NCBI GenBank assembly: GCA_029551145.1
Contig: JAKPGA010000017.1
Span: 60,448-124,447 of the forward strand
DNA length: 64,000 nt
Reading direction: 5' to 3'
From: Thermotogota bacterium
GTDB taxonomy: Bacteria; Thermotogota; Thermotogae; Thermotogales; DSM-5069
This document shows, in pieces, positions 20,412-30,415 of this stretch; the stretch's first letter is position 1; each line of letters starts with the position of its first letter. Below the pieces are notes generated by a model. It saw nothing but the letters and a program-made list of their open reading frames with translations. It had not been told where the DNA came from and did no database searches. The translations under genes and the position numbers were made by a program.

Positions 20412-21704
20412 TCATCCAGCGACCAGAAAAGAAAGCTTGTTACTGAATATTAAGAACAAAGTGCACAGCAGAAGAATGAAAAGCGAGGGTACTAAACACG
20501 CTCTTAGAAATTTCGTGTAACGTCCTTTGAATTTCAGTTCCATAACCGTAGCCTTCCCAACGACAGCAGTTGGAGGCAAAGAATCACCAACAGGCCACAT
20601 GACAGCCATCGCTGAAAGTGCGATTATAGGATTCATGGCCTTCATGTTGAAAAGGAGCACCAGCGGAACTCCAAGAAGAGGGGCAACTGCGTATTGCAAC
20701 AAACCTTCAGAAAAAGGTAGGATGATCCACAAAGTTCCAAAAAGTACCCATAGAGGAAGCGTAACTACGCCGAGAGATATCAACCCACGAGCTCCACTCA
20801 AAGCCATAGATTGTATCAAGATACCAACAACAATCATTATCCCCACCAACGGTATCAATGAATGAATCGTTTCTTCTGCAATTTCAAGGATTTTGAGTTT
20901 CTTTGGGCTCACCAGAATTCCCACGCCAGCAGATATCACGAACATGAGAGGTAAACCCAGTATGGGCATGTCAAAGGGCCAAAGTCGGCCTGCTATTATC
21001 AAGAAAAAAAGTACAGCGAAAGGAAGCATTACTCTGAACCAGTTCATGCCTTCAATTGGCTGAGGCAATTCATGCAGTGCTTTTTCGATATCGACAGCCT
21101 TACCCTTTCCTCCAAGATAGAACATGCTGAACAGTGCTCCTGCCAATGACAGTATCAACAGAGGACCCATAAATCCAACGTAAGGCATGTTGGAACCAGC
21201 CGCAGCCATCATTGCCCATAAATTAATTGGAGGAGCCGCAGCACTCATTGCTGCACATAGAAATATGATAGCCGCTGTTTTTTCTTCAGATATACCCATG
21301 TAGGTCAAAACCGTTCCAACCAGTGTCCCAACCGTTAGTACCGTAACCGTTCCGGAACCCGTTAGGGCCCCCGGTATCAAGAGCACAACTGTCAAAAGAA
21401 GCAAGCACAGTAGTCTGTGCCTGTGAAAGGTTTTCACGATCGATCTGATCATGTACGCAATTGCACCAGACTCTTTCAATATGTTCATGAAGAATGTTGC
21501 CGTTATGAATATCAGGCAGACATCGTAATAGGTGAACGCTCCTTCGACAATATGCCTTATCGGCAAGGTTCTTGTGTGAACCACGAATGCCGCTATCGCC
21601 GCACTGAACATTGAAAGTTCGACACTCAGCTTGAAAAGCCTTGCGACAGTGAATGTTGCAATTACTATGACTAAGATGAGAGTAGCGTAGACATACATAT
21701 TCAT
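20412..21704 (-). CDS. DctM-like (TRAP/ion-transporter superfamily) permease
   Basis: A 430-residue integral membrane protein with about 11 hydrophobic helices. The overall plan resembles TRAP large permeases: re-entrant-type glycine/proline segments PGALTGSGTVTVL in the first half and MWPVGDSLPPTAVVG in the second. No classic TRAP periplasmic binding protein or DctQ lies beside it. The neighbours are a DUF6305-like exported protein (14 nt upstream) and a 53-residue membrane protein (12 nt downstream). The ATG at 21704 has GGGGG seven bases before it; a second ATG two codons in is possible. The substrate is unknown; amino acids or peptide products are likely given the two peptidases in the cluster. 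Confidence 0.75.
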   Translation of the reverse strand: MNMYVYATLILVIVIATFTVARLFKLSVELSMFSAAIAAFVVHTRTLPIRHIVEGAFTYYDVCLIFITATFFMNILKESGAIAYMIRSIVKTFHRHRLLCLLLLTVVLLIPGALTGSGTVTVLTVGTLVGTVLTYMGISEEKTAAIIFLCAAMSAAAPPINLWAMMAAAGSNMPYVGFMGPLLILSLAGALFSMFYLGGKGKAVDIEKALHELPQPIEGMNWFRVMLPFAVLFFLIIAGRLWPFDMPILGLPLMFVISAGVGILVSPKKLKILEIAEETIHSLIPLVGIMIVVGILIQSMALSGARGLISLGVVTLPLWVLFGTLWIILPFSEGLLQYAVAPLLGVPLVLLFNMKAMNPIIALSAMAVMWPVGDSLPPTAVVGKATVMELKFKGRYTKFLRACLVPSLFILLLCTLFLIFSNKLSFLVAG

Positions 21705-21718
21705 CGGAACCCCCGCTA

Positions 21719-22306
21719 CTATTGCTGGATGAGGGCTTTTATAGCTGGCCCAATATCGAAAACATCTTTCACCTCAAGAATCGGTATCTGTTTCTCTTGA
21801 GATATTTTCGTGAAAAATCCATCGGAGTTACTTTCCTGAATCACCAGAATCAGATCACAATTTGGAATGACGGTCTCGATAGATTTGGCGTCGGTTTCGT
21901 CCACTCTTCGTGCCATTCCTTCGATGTGAGCACCTATAATCAAGATTCCCTGTTTTCGGGCTTCCTCCATTATTTCTTTTATGCGTTTAATCTCAGAATT
22001 GATATCGACACCGGCAGCGCCCATACCCTTGAGACTTGTCCCTGTTGTGATCACAAGTGTTTTGTAGCCTTCACCCGATGCTGCTTTTTTCCTAAGAACC
22101 TCGGCAGTCAGGAGATCTTGTTGATCACACTGAATTGTTGATCTCTGACAAATGAGCCTGAACTTTAAAGCCCCAGGACTTTGTCCGCAGGTAGTCACGA
22201 CCATCGGTAATTTGATGTTTGGTAAAGCAAGTTGCTCAGAAAAAGCCATAGTGCAAAGAATTATCAAGCAGATAGGGATGAAAAGACGTCTCAGGAAAGA
22301 GATCAT
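21719..22306 (-). CDS. DUF6305-like exported protein
   Basis: A 195-residue protein with a signal peptide (FIPICLIILCTMAFS) and a compact alpha/beta domain. Recognisable wording: VVTTCGQSPGAL, LVITTGTSLKGMGAAGVD, IIGAHIEGMARR, IPNCDLILVI and DGFFTKIS. This matches my recollection of DUF6305 proteins, but I cannot run the search. The ATG at 22306 follows GAGGAGGTG by eight bases. As the first gene of the cluster and the only exported non-enzyme, it is a candidate substrate-binding component for the DctM-like permease. Confidence 0.65.
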   Translation of the reverse strand: MISFLRRLFIPICLIILCTMAFSEQLALPNIKLPMVVTTCGQSPGALKFRLICQRSTIQCDQQDLLTAEVLRKKAASGEGYKTLVITTGTSLKGMGAAGVDINSEIKRIKEIMEEARKQGILIIGAHIEGMARRVDETDAKSIETVIPNCDLILVIQESNSDGFFTKISQEKQIPILEVKDVFDIGPAIKALIQQ

Positions 22307-22647
22307 GAGAGTAACACCTCCTCGCTGGTTAGGAATCATGACCAGATCAACTGTATCAAAATGAATAACTCAAACAAAATACCGGTTCGAGTTGTTAGAC
22401 GTTGTAGAAGTATGAAAACAGTCAATAAACGGAATTTTAGGGTCGCTAATCGCAACTGTTACATTCACAGAAGGCAAATACATAAAATTCTTGGAAGTTT
22501 ATAGTTCGATAGACGAACAAGAACATAGAGTAATCACAGACCAATTGTGAGATATCACGTCATTGACACTGAATCAAATGTCCTTTGAAGTCGTTCCTAT
22601 GTTCCATTATCAAAACCAAATGATCACACAACTCAAAGTCATGTGAA
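22307..22647. other. Intergenic region between livF and the DUF6305 cluster
   Basis: About 340 bp between the end of livF and the start of the DUF6305 cluster. It must hold the promoter for that cluster, but I see no consensus pair I would defend, no clear terminator for livF and no open frame with a ribosome site. Confidence 0.5.
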
Positions 22648-23352
22648 CTATCCACCCAGATAAGCTTGCTTCACCCTTTCATTGCCAAGCAATTGTTTGC
22701 CAGGTCCATGTAGAGCTATCTGACCTGTTTCAAGAACATACCCATAGTCAGCTATATTAAGTGCTGCGTAGGCATTTTGCTCTATCAGAAGAATCGTCTT
22801 ACCTTCTTGATGAATCTTTTCGATGACCATGAAGAGTTCCTCAACGATTATTGGTGCAAGCCCTAAGGATGGCTCGTCGAGCATCAGCAGATCTGGTCTG
22901 CTCATAAGTGCCCTTGCAATGGCAAGCATTTGCTGTTCCCCACCAGAGAGCGTACCGCCCTTTTGGTTAATTCTTTCTTTCAATCGTGGAAAAAGTGAAA
23001 AAGCCCATTCCATATCCTGTTTTATGCCTTCTTTGTCCTTTCTCTGATATGCTCCAACCAAGAGATTTTCATAAACAGTCAGGTTCGGGAAAATTCTTCT
23101 TCCTTCTGGCACCATCGTGATCTTTCTTGAGACGATCTCATTGGTTGGCTTGTTTGTTATATCATCACCATCTAATGTGATTTGTCCCGATTTCACTTTC
23201 ACAAGACCACAAATTGCCTTTAAAGTTGTGGTCTTTCCAGCTCCATTTGAACCTATCAGTGTAACGATAGATCCTTTTTCGACTCTGAAGGAGATCCCTT
23301 TCAATGCTTTTATTGCGCCATAACTAACATGCAAATCTTTAACTTCGAGCAT
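22648..23352 (-). CDS. livF: Branched-chain amino acid ABC transporter ATPase LivF
   Basis: A 234-residue ATPase starting [12 protein letters not shown]. Walker A is GSNGAGKTT, the signature is LSGGEQQML, and Walker B is LLMLDEPSLGLAP, the last being typical of LivF. The start overlaps the livG 3' end by 14 nt. It is the last gene of livJHMGF. Confidence 0.9.
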   Translation of the reverse strand: MLEVKDLHVSYGAIKALKGISFRVEKGSIVTLIGSNGAGKTTTLKAICGLVKVKSGQITLDGDDITNKPTNEIVSRKITMVPEGRRIFPNLTVYENLLVGAYQRKDKEGIKQDMEWAFSLFPRLKERINQKGGTLSGGEQQMLAIARALMSRPDLLMLDEPSLGLAPIIVEELFMVIEKIHQEGKTILLIEQNAYAALNIADYGYVLETGQIALHGPGKQLLGNERVKQAYLGG

Positions 23353-24115
23353 ATGCACCACTTCCCAAGTACGCCTTAATAACCTCTGGATTGCTCTGGA
23401 TCTCACCAGGTGAGCCGCGGGCAATTACACAACCATGATCCAGAACGGTTATTCTCTCACAAATTCCCATAACCACTTTCATATCATGTTCGATCAACAG
23501 AATTGTCAAATTGAACTCATCTCTAATCCGTCTTATGAACTTCATCAATTCCGAGGTTTCCTCTGGATTCATCCCGGCTGCAGGTTCATCAAGTAACAAA
23601 ATCTTTGGTTTAGTTGCAAGAGCCCTTGCTATCTCGAGTTTTCTCTGATGACCATATGGAAGTGAACTTGCTCTATCATTTTTCAGCTTGTACAAGCCAA
23701 CTGCTTCAAGCAGACGCAGAGATTCTCTGGTGAGTTCCTCATCTTGTTTGACATAGTTTGGAAGGCTGAAAACAGCAGAGAAAACAGATGCTCTGAGTCG
23801 ATAGTGACACGCGACACGTACGTTATCAAGAACACTCATCTTACCAAAGAGTTTTATGTTCTGAAAAGTTCTTGCTATACCAAGCGCGGCTGTCTCATGT
23901 GGTCTCTTTCTGGTGATATCTTGGTTCATGAACAGTATCTTCCCCGAGTCCACAGGGTAAACACCTGTTATCACGTTGAAAATCGTCGTTTTGCCAGCAC
24001 CGTTTGGCCCAATGAGTCCTGAAAGCTCACCTTCCTCAAGCTCCAAAGAAACATTGTTCACGGCTATCAATCCACCGAACCGCTTAGTCACACCATCAAG
24101 TTTCAGGATAGCCAC
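23339..24115 (-). CDS. livG: Branched-chain amino acid ABC transporter ATPase LivG
   Basis: A 258-residue ATPase. Walker A is GPNGAGKTT, LivG-type wording includes [12 protein letters not shown], the signature region is [15 protein letters not shown] (a LivG variant of LSGGQ), and Walker B is [15 protein letters not shown]. The start is GTG at 24115 with GGAG eight bases upstream, and it begins 4 nt after the livM stop. Confidence 0.92.
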   Translation of the reverse strand: MAILKLDGVTKRFGGLIAVNNVSLELEEGELSGLIGPNGAGKTTIFNVITGVYPVDSGKILFMNQDITRKRPHETAALGIARTFQNIKLFGKMSVLDNVRVACHYRLRASVFSAVFSLPNYVKQDEELTRESLRLLEAVGLYKLKNDRASSLPYGHQRKLEIARALATKPKILLLDEPAAGMNPEETSELMKFIRRIRDEFNLTILLIEHDMKVVMGICERITVLDHGCVIARGSPGEIQSNPEVIKAYLGSGAYARS

Positions 24116-24118
24116 AAT

Positions 24119-25168
24119 TCATTCTCCTTCCGTCGAATGTCGTTTCTTGAAGGCGGAAAAAAGGGCCTCCCATGAAAACTCCCTGTCGCCGAGTATGCCA
24201 TGCCTGAAAAAGAGCACAGCCACCATCAGTATCAGTGAGAAAATCAGCATTCTCATGCCAGATATACCGGGAATAGTTATCCCAAAGATCTTCATTGGTG
24301 TTTCAACAATTCTCAGCCACTCCATCAAAAAGGCTATCATTACACCAGAAATGACCGTTCCTGTTATACTCCCAAGACCTCCAAGCAACACTATCAGTAC
24401 TATCTGAAAGGTCAGCATGATGTTGAAAGCATTTGGATCTATTGTCATCACCAAACTTCCCAATAAGCCCCCTGCAATCCCAGCAAAGAAAGCACCAACT
24501 ACAAATGCCAGAGTCTTGTGATAGAACAGGTTCACGCCCATCGCTTCTGCCGCTTCCTCATTATCTCTGATAGCCTTCAGTGCTCTGCCATAACTTGAAT
24601 CGATCAACCTTTTTATGAAGAACACTGTGAAAACCGCCCAACCCCAACTCCACCATAGATTGGTGTAGGTAGGTAATCCTTTCAGTCCCAATGGTCCGTT
24701 GGTAATACTCTGCAGATTGTTAAAAAGCACTCTTATTATCTCCGAAAAGCCGTACGTGACTATTGCGAGATAATCACCTTTGACTCGCATGCATGGTGCA
24801 CCAACTAAAAAACCTGCACACGCAGCAAGTAGTCCTCCTGCAAGCAACGCGGACAAGAATGGTATTTGAATTTCATTCAAAGGCCATATCAGTGGCTTTA
24901 TGAAAAAATTCATCGCTTTCAGTTCAGGTGACATATAGAGCAAAGCCGATGTGTATGCACCTATTGCCATGAATCCCGCATGACCCAACGAAAACTGCCC
25001 CGTGAATCCATTTATCAGATTCAAACTTACACCCAAAATCACATATATCGCTGCAACATTCATAATCCTTATAATGTACGCGTCAAAATGAGTTTGTGCG
25101 TACTGAATGAACAAGAAAAACAGAACAAGCGAAAACACAGTGAGCCAAAAGGATCGTTTCTTGTACAC
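24119..25168 (-). CDS. livM: Branched-chain amino acid ABC transporter permease LivM
   Basis: A 349-residue permease with about nine hydrophobic helices. LivM hallmarks are [35 protein letters not shown] and [18 protein letters not shown]. The start is GTG with AGGAGG seven bases upstream. Its C-terminal tail is charged. It lies 11 nt after livH. Confidence 0.92.
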   Translation of the reverse strand: MYKKRSFWLTVFSLVLFFLFIQYAQTHFDAYIIRIMNVAAIYVILGVSLNLINGFTGQFSLGHAGFMAIGAYTSALLYMSPELKAMNFFIKPLIWPLNEIQIPFLSALLAGGLLAACAGFLVGAPCMRVKGDYLAIVTYGFSEIIRVLFNNLQSITNGPLGLKGLPTYTNLWWSWGWAVFTVFFIKRLIDSSYGRALKAIRDNEEAAEAMGVNLFYHKTLAFVVGAFFAGIAGGLLGSLVMTIDPNAFNIMLTFQIVLIVLLGGLGSITGTVISGVMIAFLMEWLRIVETPMKIFGITIPGISGMRMLIFSLILMVAVLFFRHGILGDREFSWEALFSAFKKRHSTEGE

Positions 25169-25179
25169 ATCTATACCTC

Positions 25180-26058
25180 CTATGCCTCACCAAACAGACC
25201 TGTAGGTTTGAAAAGCAAGACGAGAACCAACATCATGAAAATGAATGCATCACGGTATCCTGCCAAATCAGGAAGAAAAGCGACGAGCATAATGGAAATC
25301 ATCCCGATTAGAAATCCACCTGTCATGGCACCCTTGATACTACCGATGCCACCTATTATCGCCGCCGTGAATGCACGCCATCCTGGAAAAACACCCATAA
25401 ATGGCCAAATCTGTGGATAACGCAGGGCCCAGAAGATAGCACTTATTGCCGCCAAGCTCGAGCCAACCGCAAATGTGAAGGTAATAGTCCTGTCCACATT
25501 TATACCCATCAGCCTTGCCGTGTCAAAATCATGTGCAAGAGCTCTCATTGCGAGCCCCATTCTCGTTCTGTAAACGAGGTAGTTCAGAAACAAAAGGGCT
25601 GCAACTGAAACAAGAATCGTCACGACAGTTACAAGTTGTATTCTCACTCCACCAATATCCAGTGTTTTGCTCAAGATTTGTGGTTGATAGAAAGGCTTTT
25701 GTCTTCCTCCGAAAACGACTGTCGCAAAATTCTCAAGTAAGAAAGACATACCTATAGCAGAACAAAGAGAAGAAATTCTTGGAGCATCTCTCAAGGGTTT
25801 GTAAGCAACTTTTTCGATTGAAATTCCAAGCAAAGCTGTCAGAAATATCGCACACACGAACGAAAACCACCACGGAAAAGAAAACAGTACTATTCCATAA
25901 TAGACGAAGAAAGAAGCCATCATGAATATATCACCGTGGGCAAAATTGACGAGCTTCACAACGCCGTAGACAAGAGTGTAACCAATGGCAACAAGGCCGA
26001 AGACAAAGCCAAGTGCAACACCATTAGCAAGATGCTGTAACAGGAGCGTCCAGGTCAT
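25180..26058 (-). CDS. livH: Branched-chain amino acid ABC transporter permease LivH
   Basis: A 292-residue permease. Hallmarks are GVALGFVFGLVAIGYTLVYG, VKLVNFAHGDIFM and RTRMGLAMRALAHDFDTARLMG. The ATG at 26058 has GGAGGTG five bases upstream; the longer open frame runs into the upstream hairpin. It pairs with LivM. Confidence 0.92.
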   Translation of the reverse strand: MTWTLLLQHLANGVALGFVFGLVAIGYTLVYGVVKLVNFAHGDIFMMASFFVYYGIVLFSFPWWFSFVCAIFLTALLGISIEKVAYKPLRDAPRISSLCSAIGMSFLLENFATVVFGGRQKPFYQPQILSKTLDIGGVRIQLVTVVTILVSVAALLFLNYLVYRTRMGLAMRALAHDFDTARLMGINVDRTITFTFAVGSSLAAISAIFWALRYPQIWPFMGVFPGWRAFTAAIIGGIGSIKGAMTGGFLIGMISIMLVAFLPDLAGYRDAFIFMMLVLVLLFKPTGLFGEA

Positions 26059-26075
26059 CAATGCACCTCCAGAAA

Positions 26076-26100
26076 ATGCGCAGGCGTGATGCCTGCGCAT
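26076..26100 (-). terminator. Attenuator hairpin between livJ and livH
   Basis: A ten-base stem ATGCGCAGGC/GCCTGCGCAT with a 5-nt loop, followed on the minus strand by TTTT. It lies just after the livJ stop and just before livH, so partial termination would favour binding protein over membrane components. Confidence 0.75.
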
Positions 26101-26103
26101 CGT

Positions 26104-27222
26104 TTACTCGCTTGGCCTTACCGTCGTCACATAGACGAACTTGCCGTCTTTGACAACTCTTATGACCGCGTCCTTTATGGCGTCACCATTCTGATCAAGT
26201 GTGATATAGCCAGTTGCACCTTCGAAGTTCTTTGTTGATGCGAGTGCTTCTTTGATCGCTTTTGGATCGGCGGACCCTGCCCTCTGGATGGCATCCACTA
26301 CCAGCAAGTACGCGTCGTACCCAAGCGCGGCAAATGCACTTGGGTCTTTCCCGTATTTTGCCCTGAAAGATTTTATGAACTCTGCCGCCCTTGGAGTCGT
26401 TGTGGCTTCGGTGTCAAAATGGGTGCTGAAATAACTGCCCTCGACCGCCTTACCACCAACTTGAAGGAACTCAGGAGCCTCCCAAGTGTCGCCACCCAAG
26501 AATACTTGTTTCATTCCAAGTTCACGAGCCTGTTTTATTATGAGGGCAGCCTCGCCGTATGCTGCGGCAGGTATAAAAATAACATCCGGATTCTTACTGT
26601 TTGCAAAAGTAAGCTGTGCTGTGAAATCCTGGTCCCCGGTCTGGTAAGAAATCACTCCCAAGACAGACTTGTTGTTTTTCGTCAGTTTCTTGAAAGCTTC
26701 TTGGAAATAGTGTGACAAACCAACGGAGTAATCCGATGCAATATCCTGAATCACAACAGCAGTTTTGGCACCGAGTTTTTCAACGGCAAACTGTGCCATC
26801 ACGGTCCCTTGGAACGGATCGATGAAGCATACCCTGAAGGCATATGGCTTACCAAGAGTCACCAACGGATTTGTTGGTGAACATCCAACCATCGGTACAC
26901 CGAGTTTGTTTGCCACTTCACTTCCAGGTATTGCGACGGCACTTCCGTAACTACCTATGATCGCCACTGCTTTGTGATATTCGATCAATCGAGCGACTGC
27001 GTTGGAGGCTTCCACTTTGTCACTCTTGTTATCGACAAGTACAAGCTCGATGGGTCTCCCGAGAACCTCTTTTACTTGTTCGTGTGCAAGATAAACACCT
27101 TCCATGGTCATCTGACCACCTGCAGCATAAGGACCGGTCATGGGTTCATACACGCCTATCACAATTGGTTCCGCAGCAAGAACTAAAGATGTGACAAGTA
27201 GCAGAGGAATAACCCACTTCAT
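26104..27222 (-). CDS. livJ: Branched-chain amino acid-binding protein LivJ-type
   Basis: A 372-residue exported solute-binding protein. The signal peptide is WVIPLLLVTSLVLAA, followed by EPIVIGVYEPMTGPYA. Family landmarks are AIIGSYGSAVAIPGSEVANKLGVPMVG (Ser/Ala ligand loop) and FAALGYDAYLLV. The ATG at 27222 follows GGGGGTG by five bases. It is the first gene of the liv operon. A palindrome upstream may be an operator. Confidence 0.9.
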   Translation of the reverse strand: MKWVIPLLLVTSLVLAAEPIVIGVYEPMTGPYAAGGQMTMEGVYLAHEQVKEVLGRPIELVLVDNKSDKVEASNAVARLIEYHKAVAIIGSYGSAVAIPGSEVANKLGVPMVGCSPTNPLVTLGKPYAFRVCFIDPFQGTVMAQFAVEKLGAKTAVVIQDIASDYSVGLSHYFQEAFKKLTKNNKSVLGVISYQTGDQDFTAQLTFANSKNPDVIFIPAAAYGEAALIIKQARELGMKQVFLGGDTWEAPEFLQVGGKAVEGSYFSTHFDTEATTTPRAAEFIKSFRAKYGKDPSAFAALGYDAYLLVVDAIQRAGSADPKAIKEALASTKNFEGATGYITLDQNGDAIKDAVIRVVKDGKFVYVTTVRPSE

Positions 27223-27257
27223 AAAAACACCCCCTTCGTGTGAAAAAAGTATCACAA

Positions 27258-27292
27258 TTGTTAACAACGTTACCCAACCGACAGAAATTATA
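27258..27292 (-). promoter_or_regulatory. livJ -10 element and downstream palindrome
   Basis: On the minus strand TATAAT occupies 27287-27292; the -35 is weak. The perfect palindrome TTGTTAACAA at 27258-27267 lies about 15 nt past the expected transcription start, a position where a repressor would act. Confidence 0.45.
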
Positions 27293-27326
27293 ACACATCT
27301 CTTTCACTTCCCATTATCACCTTTTG

Positions 27327-27355
27327 TTGGCAGAAATGCTCTGTGGTGTTAGAAT
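27327..27355 (+). promoter_or_regulatory. Promoter of threonine aldolase gene
   Basis: TTGGCA (27327-27332), a 17-nt spacer and TAGAAT (27350-27355), about 20 nt before the start codon. Confidence 0.6.
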
Positions 27356-27376
27356 TTCCAAAAAGGGGGAATGACC

Positions 27377-28405
27377 ATGAGGTTCATAGATGTTCGAAGC
27401 GACACTGTCACGACTCCTACTGAAAGAATGAGAGAAGCCATGTTCAATGCGGAAGTCGGCGACGATGTCTACCAAGACGATCCAACCGTCAACAAACTCG
27501 AAGAAATGGCAGCAGAGATAATCGGCAAGGAAGCCGCTCTCTTTGTACCCTCAGGCACCTTTGGAAATCAACTTGCGATATTCACTCACACTCTCAGAGG
27601 TGATGAGGTAATAATACCTTCATCCAATCACATCTTTGTTCACGAAGCTGGTGCACCCGCGGTGATATCAAATGTCCAATTGCACATCCTGGAGGATCCC
27701 TTTGGGATGCCTCCTATAGAAAAGATTAAAAACGCTATCAGAGAAGAAGATATTCACTACCCAAGGACAGGTCTTATCTGCATGGAAAACGCTCATTCAA
27801 GCGGTAAGGTCATAAGCGTTGATTATCTCAGGAAGGTTCACAACTTGGCTAGCGAACATCAGATACCAGTTCATTTAGACGGCGCAAGGATTTTCAACGC
27901 CGCAATAGCTTTGAAGGTCGATGTTAAGGAGATTTCTGCAACTGCAGATTCTGTTATGTTCTGTCTGTCAAAAGGACTTGCAGCGCCTGTTGGCTCGATT
28001 CTGGCTGGAACAAGAGATTTCATAGAAAGGGCTCGTAGAGGAAGGAAATTAATGGGCGGGGGAATGAGACAAGTGGGTATTTTAGCCGCCGCTGGCATCG
28101 TTGCACTGACTGAGATGATTGATAGACTCCCAGAAGATCACGAAAATGCAAGAACACTCGCACATCTTTTGAGTAAAATACCACATGTGAAAGTCTTTGA
28201 AGATCAGCTTGACATAAACATGGTTTTCTTCAAATTCGATTTGATTTCACCAGAGGTTTTTGTAACTGAGATGTTCAAAAGAGGCGTAAAGATAAACCCA
28301 CCATCTGATGGCATCTATCGCTTTGTAACGCACAAAGATATCTCAAAGCAAGATGTGTATACCGTTGCCAGTACTTTTGAAGAAATAGTCAAGTCACACA
28401 TCTAA
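27377..28405 (+). CDS. ltaE: Low-specificity L-threonine aldolase
   Basis: A 342-residue fold-type I PLP enzyme that cleaves L-threonine or allo-threonine to glycine and acetaldehyde. It opens with FIDVRSDTVTTPTERMR, typical of LtaE. FVPSGTFGNQLA binds the phosphate, HLDGARIFNAA holds the PLP Asp, and the PLP Lys is in FCLSKGLAAPVGS. The ATG at 27377 has AGGGGG seven bases upstream; the ATG two codons earlier is too close. It is a single-gene unit with its own promoter and terminator. Confidence 0.93.
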   Translation: MRFIDVRSDTVTTPTERMREAMFNAEVGDDVYQDDPTVNKLEEMAAEIIGKEAALFVPSGTFGNQLAIFTHTLRGDEVIIPSSNHIFVHEAGAPAVISNVQLHILEDPFGMPPIEKIKNAIREEDIHYPRTGLICMENAHSSGKVISVDYLRKVHNLASEHQIPVHLDGARIFNAAIALKVDVKEISATADSVMFCLSKGLAAPVGSILAGTRDFIERARRGRKLMGGGMRQVGILAAAGIVALTEMIDRLPEDHENARTLAHLLSKIPHVKVFEDQLDINMVFFKFDLISPEVFVTEMFKRGVKINPPSDGIYRFVTHKDISKQDVYTVASTFEEIVKSHI

Positions 28406-28411
28406 ACAGAA

Positions 28412-28435
28412 AGAGGGGCGAAAGCCCCTCTTTTC
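28412..28435. terminator. Bidirectional terminator between ltaE and rny
   Basis: AGAGGGGC-GAAA-GCCCCTCT followed by TTTC on the plus strand and preceded by an A-rich run. It serves converging ltaE and rny transcripts. Confidence 0.85.
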
Positions 28436-29966
28436 ATTTCGCGTATGCAACTGAACGTTTTTCTCTTATCACAACAACCTTCAAGACGCCTGGATATTCA
28501 ACCTCTTCTTCGATCTTCTTGGCGATTTCATATGCTATTCTATCTGCTTCTGCATCGTCTATTTTTTCAGGTTCGACAATCACTCTGACCTCTCTTCCTG
28601 CTTGTATTGCATAGGCCTTTTCGACATTCTTGAAGCCCATTGCGATTTTCTCCATTTTGACAAGTCTTCTTATATATGTTTCAAGGCTCTCTCTTCTTGC
28701 CCCAGGTCTCGCAGCAGAGAGCGCATCGGCAGCCGCAATTAGAACCGATTCTGGGCAAATTGGCTCCTGCTCTCCATGGTGACTCATTATCATGTTTATT
28801 ATGTAATCAGATTCTCCATAACGCTTTGCTATTTCTGCCCCGATTTCCGTGTGGGAACCTTCAACCTCGTGATCAAGTGCTTTACCTATGTCGTGCAATA
28901 GCCCACCACGCCTTGCCCTGTCAACGTCAAGTCCAAGTTCCTCAGCCATTAAGCCAGCAAGCTGGGCGACCTCTATGGAATGATCAAGCACATTCTGCCC
29001 ATAACTCGTTCTGAACTTCAGCTTTCCTAACAGTTTCACAAGCTCTGGATGAAGCCCAGTTACACCCGTCGCAAAGGTGGCCTGCTGTCCAGCTTCTCTG
29101 ATTGTTTTTTCAATTTCCTGCTTTGATTTTTCATACATCTCCTCGATTCTTGCTGGATGAATCCTACCATCGGCTACGAGTTTCTCGAGTGTGAGTCTCG
29201 CTATTTCACGTCTTATCGGGCTGAAAGTCGATAGCACGACAACCTCAGGTGTGTCATCGATTATGAGATCAACTCCTGTTATTTTCTCAAAGGTCCTTAT
29301 ATTTCTACCTTCTCTTCCTATGATTCTTCCTTTCATATCGTCTGATGGCAAGCTCACAGTCGACACAGTAATCTCACCTATATATTCAGGCGCATATCTC
29401 TGAACAGCTATAGCTATAATTCTTTTTGCTTCCTTCTCAGCCTCTTCTTCATATCTGTCTTTGATCTGCTTGTAGAGTATAGCTAAATCGTGCTCGTACT
29501 TCTGCCTTGCCTCTTCCAGAACAATCTCCCTGGCTTCTTCGACGGTCATACCGGCCAATTTGTTGAACCTTTCGTCCAACTCTTTTTCACGCTGCTCGAT
29601 CTTCTTCTTTGATGCCTCAAGTTGTACTCTGAGCTGTTCTATGGCCACCTCTTTCTTATCAACTATCTCTTCACGTTTTGAAATTATCTCCTCGCGCTTT
29701 AGAAGCCTTTCTTCAAGTAACCTCAGTTCCGACTCACGTCTTTTTCTGTCACTCTCGAATTCTTCTTTGATTCTGTGTGCTTCTTCCCTGGCCTCGATTA
29801 TTGCCTTTCTTTTTATCTCCTGCGCTTCCTGCTCAGCCTTTTTCACAATCGATTCAGCATCTTTTTGAGCTTCTCTATTTTGCCTTTCTATTTTTGATTT
29901 GCTCAAAAAATATCCCAGACCAAAACCAACCAAAGCTGTGGCAATTGATACTATTGCAACTATCAT
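28434..29966 (-). CDS. rny: Ribonuclease Y
   Basis: A 510-residue membrane-anchored endoribonuclease. An N-terminal helix ([19 protein letters not shown]) is followed by a long charged coiled coil (about 25-190). A KH domain has [19 protein letters not shown], and the HD domain has [12 protein letters not shown] and [11 protein letters not shown]. The length is standard. GGAGGTG precedes the ATG by seven bases. It overlaps the recX stop by 4 nt and is the final gene of a long minus-strand run. Confidence 0.95.
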   Translation of the reverse strand: MIVAIVSIATALVGFGLGYFLSKSKIERQNREAQKDAESIVKKAEQEAQEIKRKAIIEAREEAHRIKEEFESDRKRRESELRLLEERLLKREEIISKREEIVDKKEVAIEQLRVQLEASKKKIEQREKELDERFNKLAGMTVEEAREIVLEEARQKYEHDLAILYKQIKDRYEEEAEKEAKRIIAIAVQRYAPEYIGEITVSTVSLPSDDMKGRIIGREGRNIRTFEKITGVDLIIDDTPEVVVLSTFSPIRREIARLTLEKLVADGRIHPARIEEMYEKSKQEIEKTIREAGQQATFATGVTGLHPELVKLLGKLKFRTSYGQNVLDHSIEVAQLAGLMAEELGLDVDRARRGGLLHDIGKALDHEVEGSHTEIGAEIAKRYGESDYIINMIMSHHGEQEPICPESVLIAAADALSAARPGARRESLETYIRRLVKMEKIAMGFKNVEKAYAIQAGREVRVIVEPEKIDDAEADRIAYEIAKKIEEEVEYPGVLKVVVIREKRSVAYAK

Positions 29967-30415
29967 TCGTCAGCACCTCCTTCTATGTCAAGCGCTTGCG
30001 TATATTCACTTGAAAATCCCCTTCTGTAGAGGAACTCCCTTAATTCCCCACGATCGACCTTGTGCAGCTGAACGATTCTCTTCACCAGCGACTCAAGATC
30101 GACTTCCCTCAGAACCTTGTCAAGTGCATCATCGATAAACTCTTCAGGAACTCCGAGTTGCTTCAATTTCGCCTTTATTCTATATGGTCCATAGCCTTGC
30201 ACTGTCAACATATCATATGCAAAGAGATATGCGAATTTTTCGTCGTTGATCAACCCGGATTTTTCAAGTTCCTCCACAGTGCTTTGTACTATCTGTTGCA
30301 AGAAACCCTTTTGCATTAATCTCTCTTCCAATTCTTTTTTCGATCTTGCTCTGAATTTGAGCAACCTCTTTGCATAGTTCAAAGCTTGTTGAAGATCATT
30401 GCTGTTGTTTTTCAT
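29963..30415 (-). CDS. recX: Regulatory protein RecX
   Basis: A 150-residue protein of helical repeats, typical RecX length. Wording such as [30 protein letters not shown] and [14 protein letters not shown] matches the family. RecX modulates RecA filaments. Its start lies inside the recA 3' end (20-nt overlap), and its stop overlaps the rny start, so it is translationally coupled on both sides. Confidence 0.9.
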   Translation of the reverse strand: MKNNSNDLQQALNYAKRLLKFRARSKKELEERLMQKGFLQQIVQSTVEELEKSGLINDEKFAYLFAYDMLTVQGYGPYRIKAKLKQLGVPEEFIDDALDKVLREVDLESLVKRIVQLHKVDRGELREFLYRRGFSSEYTQALDIEGGADE

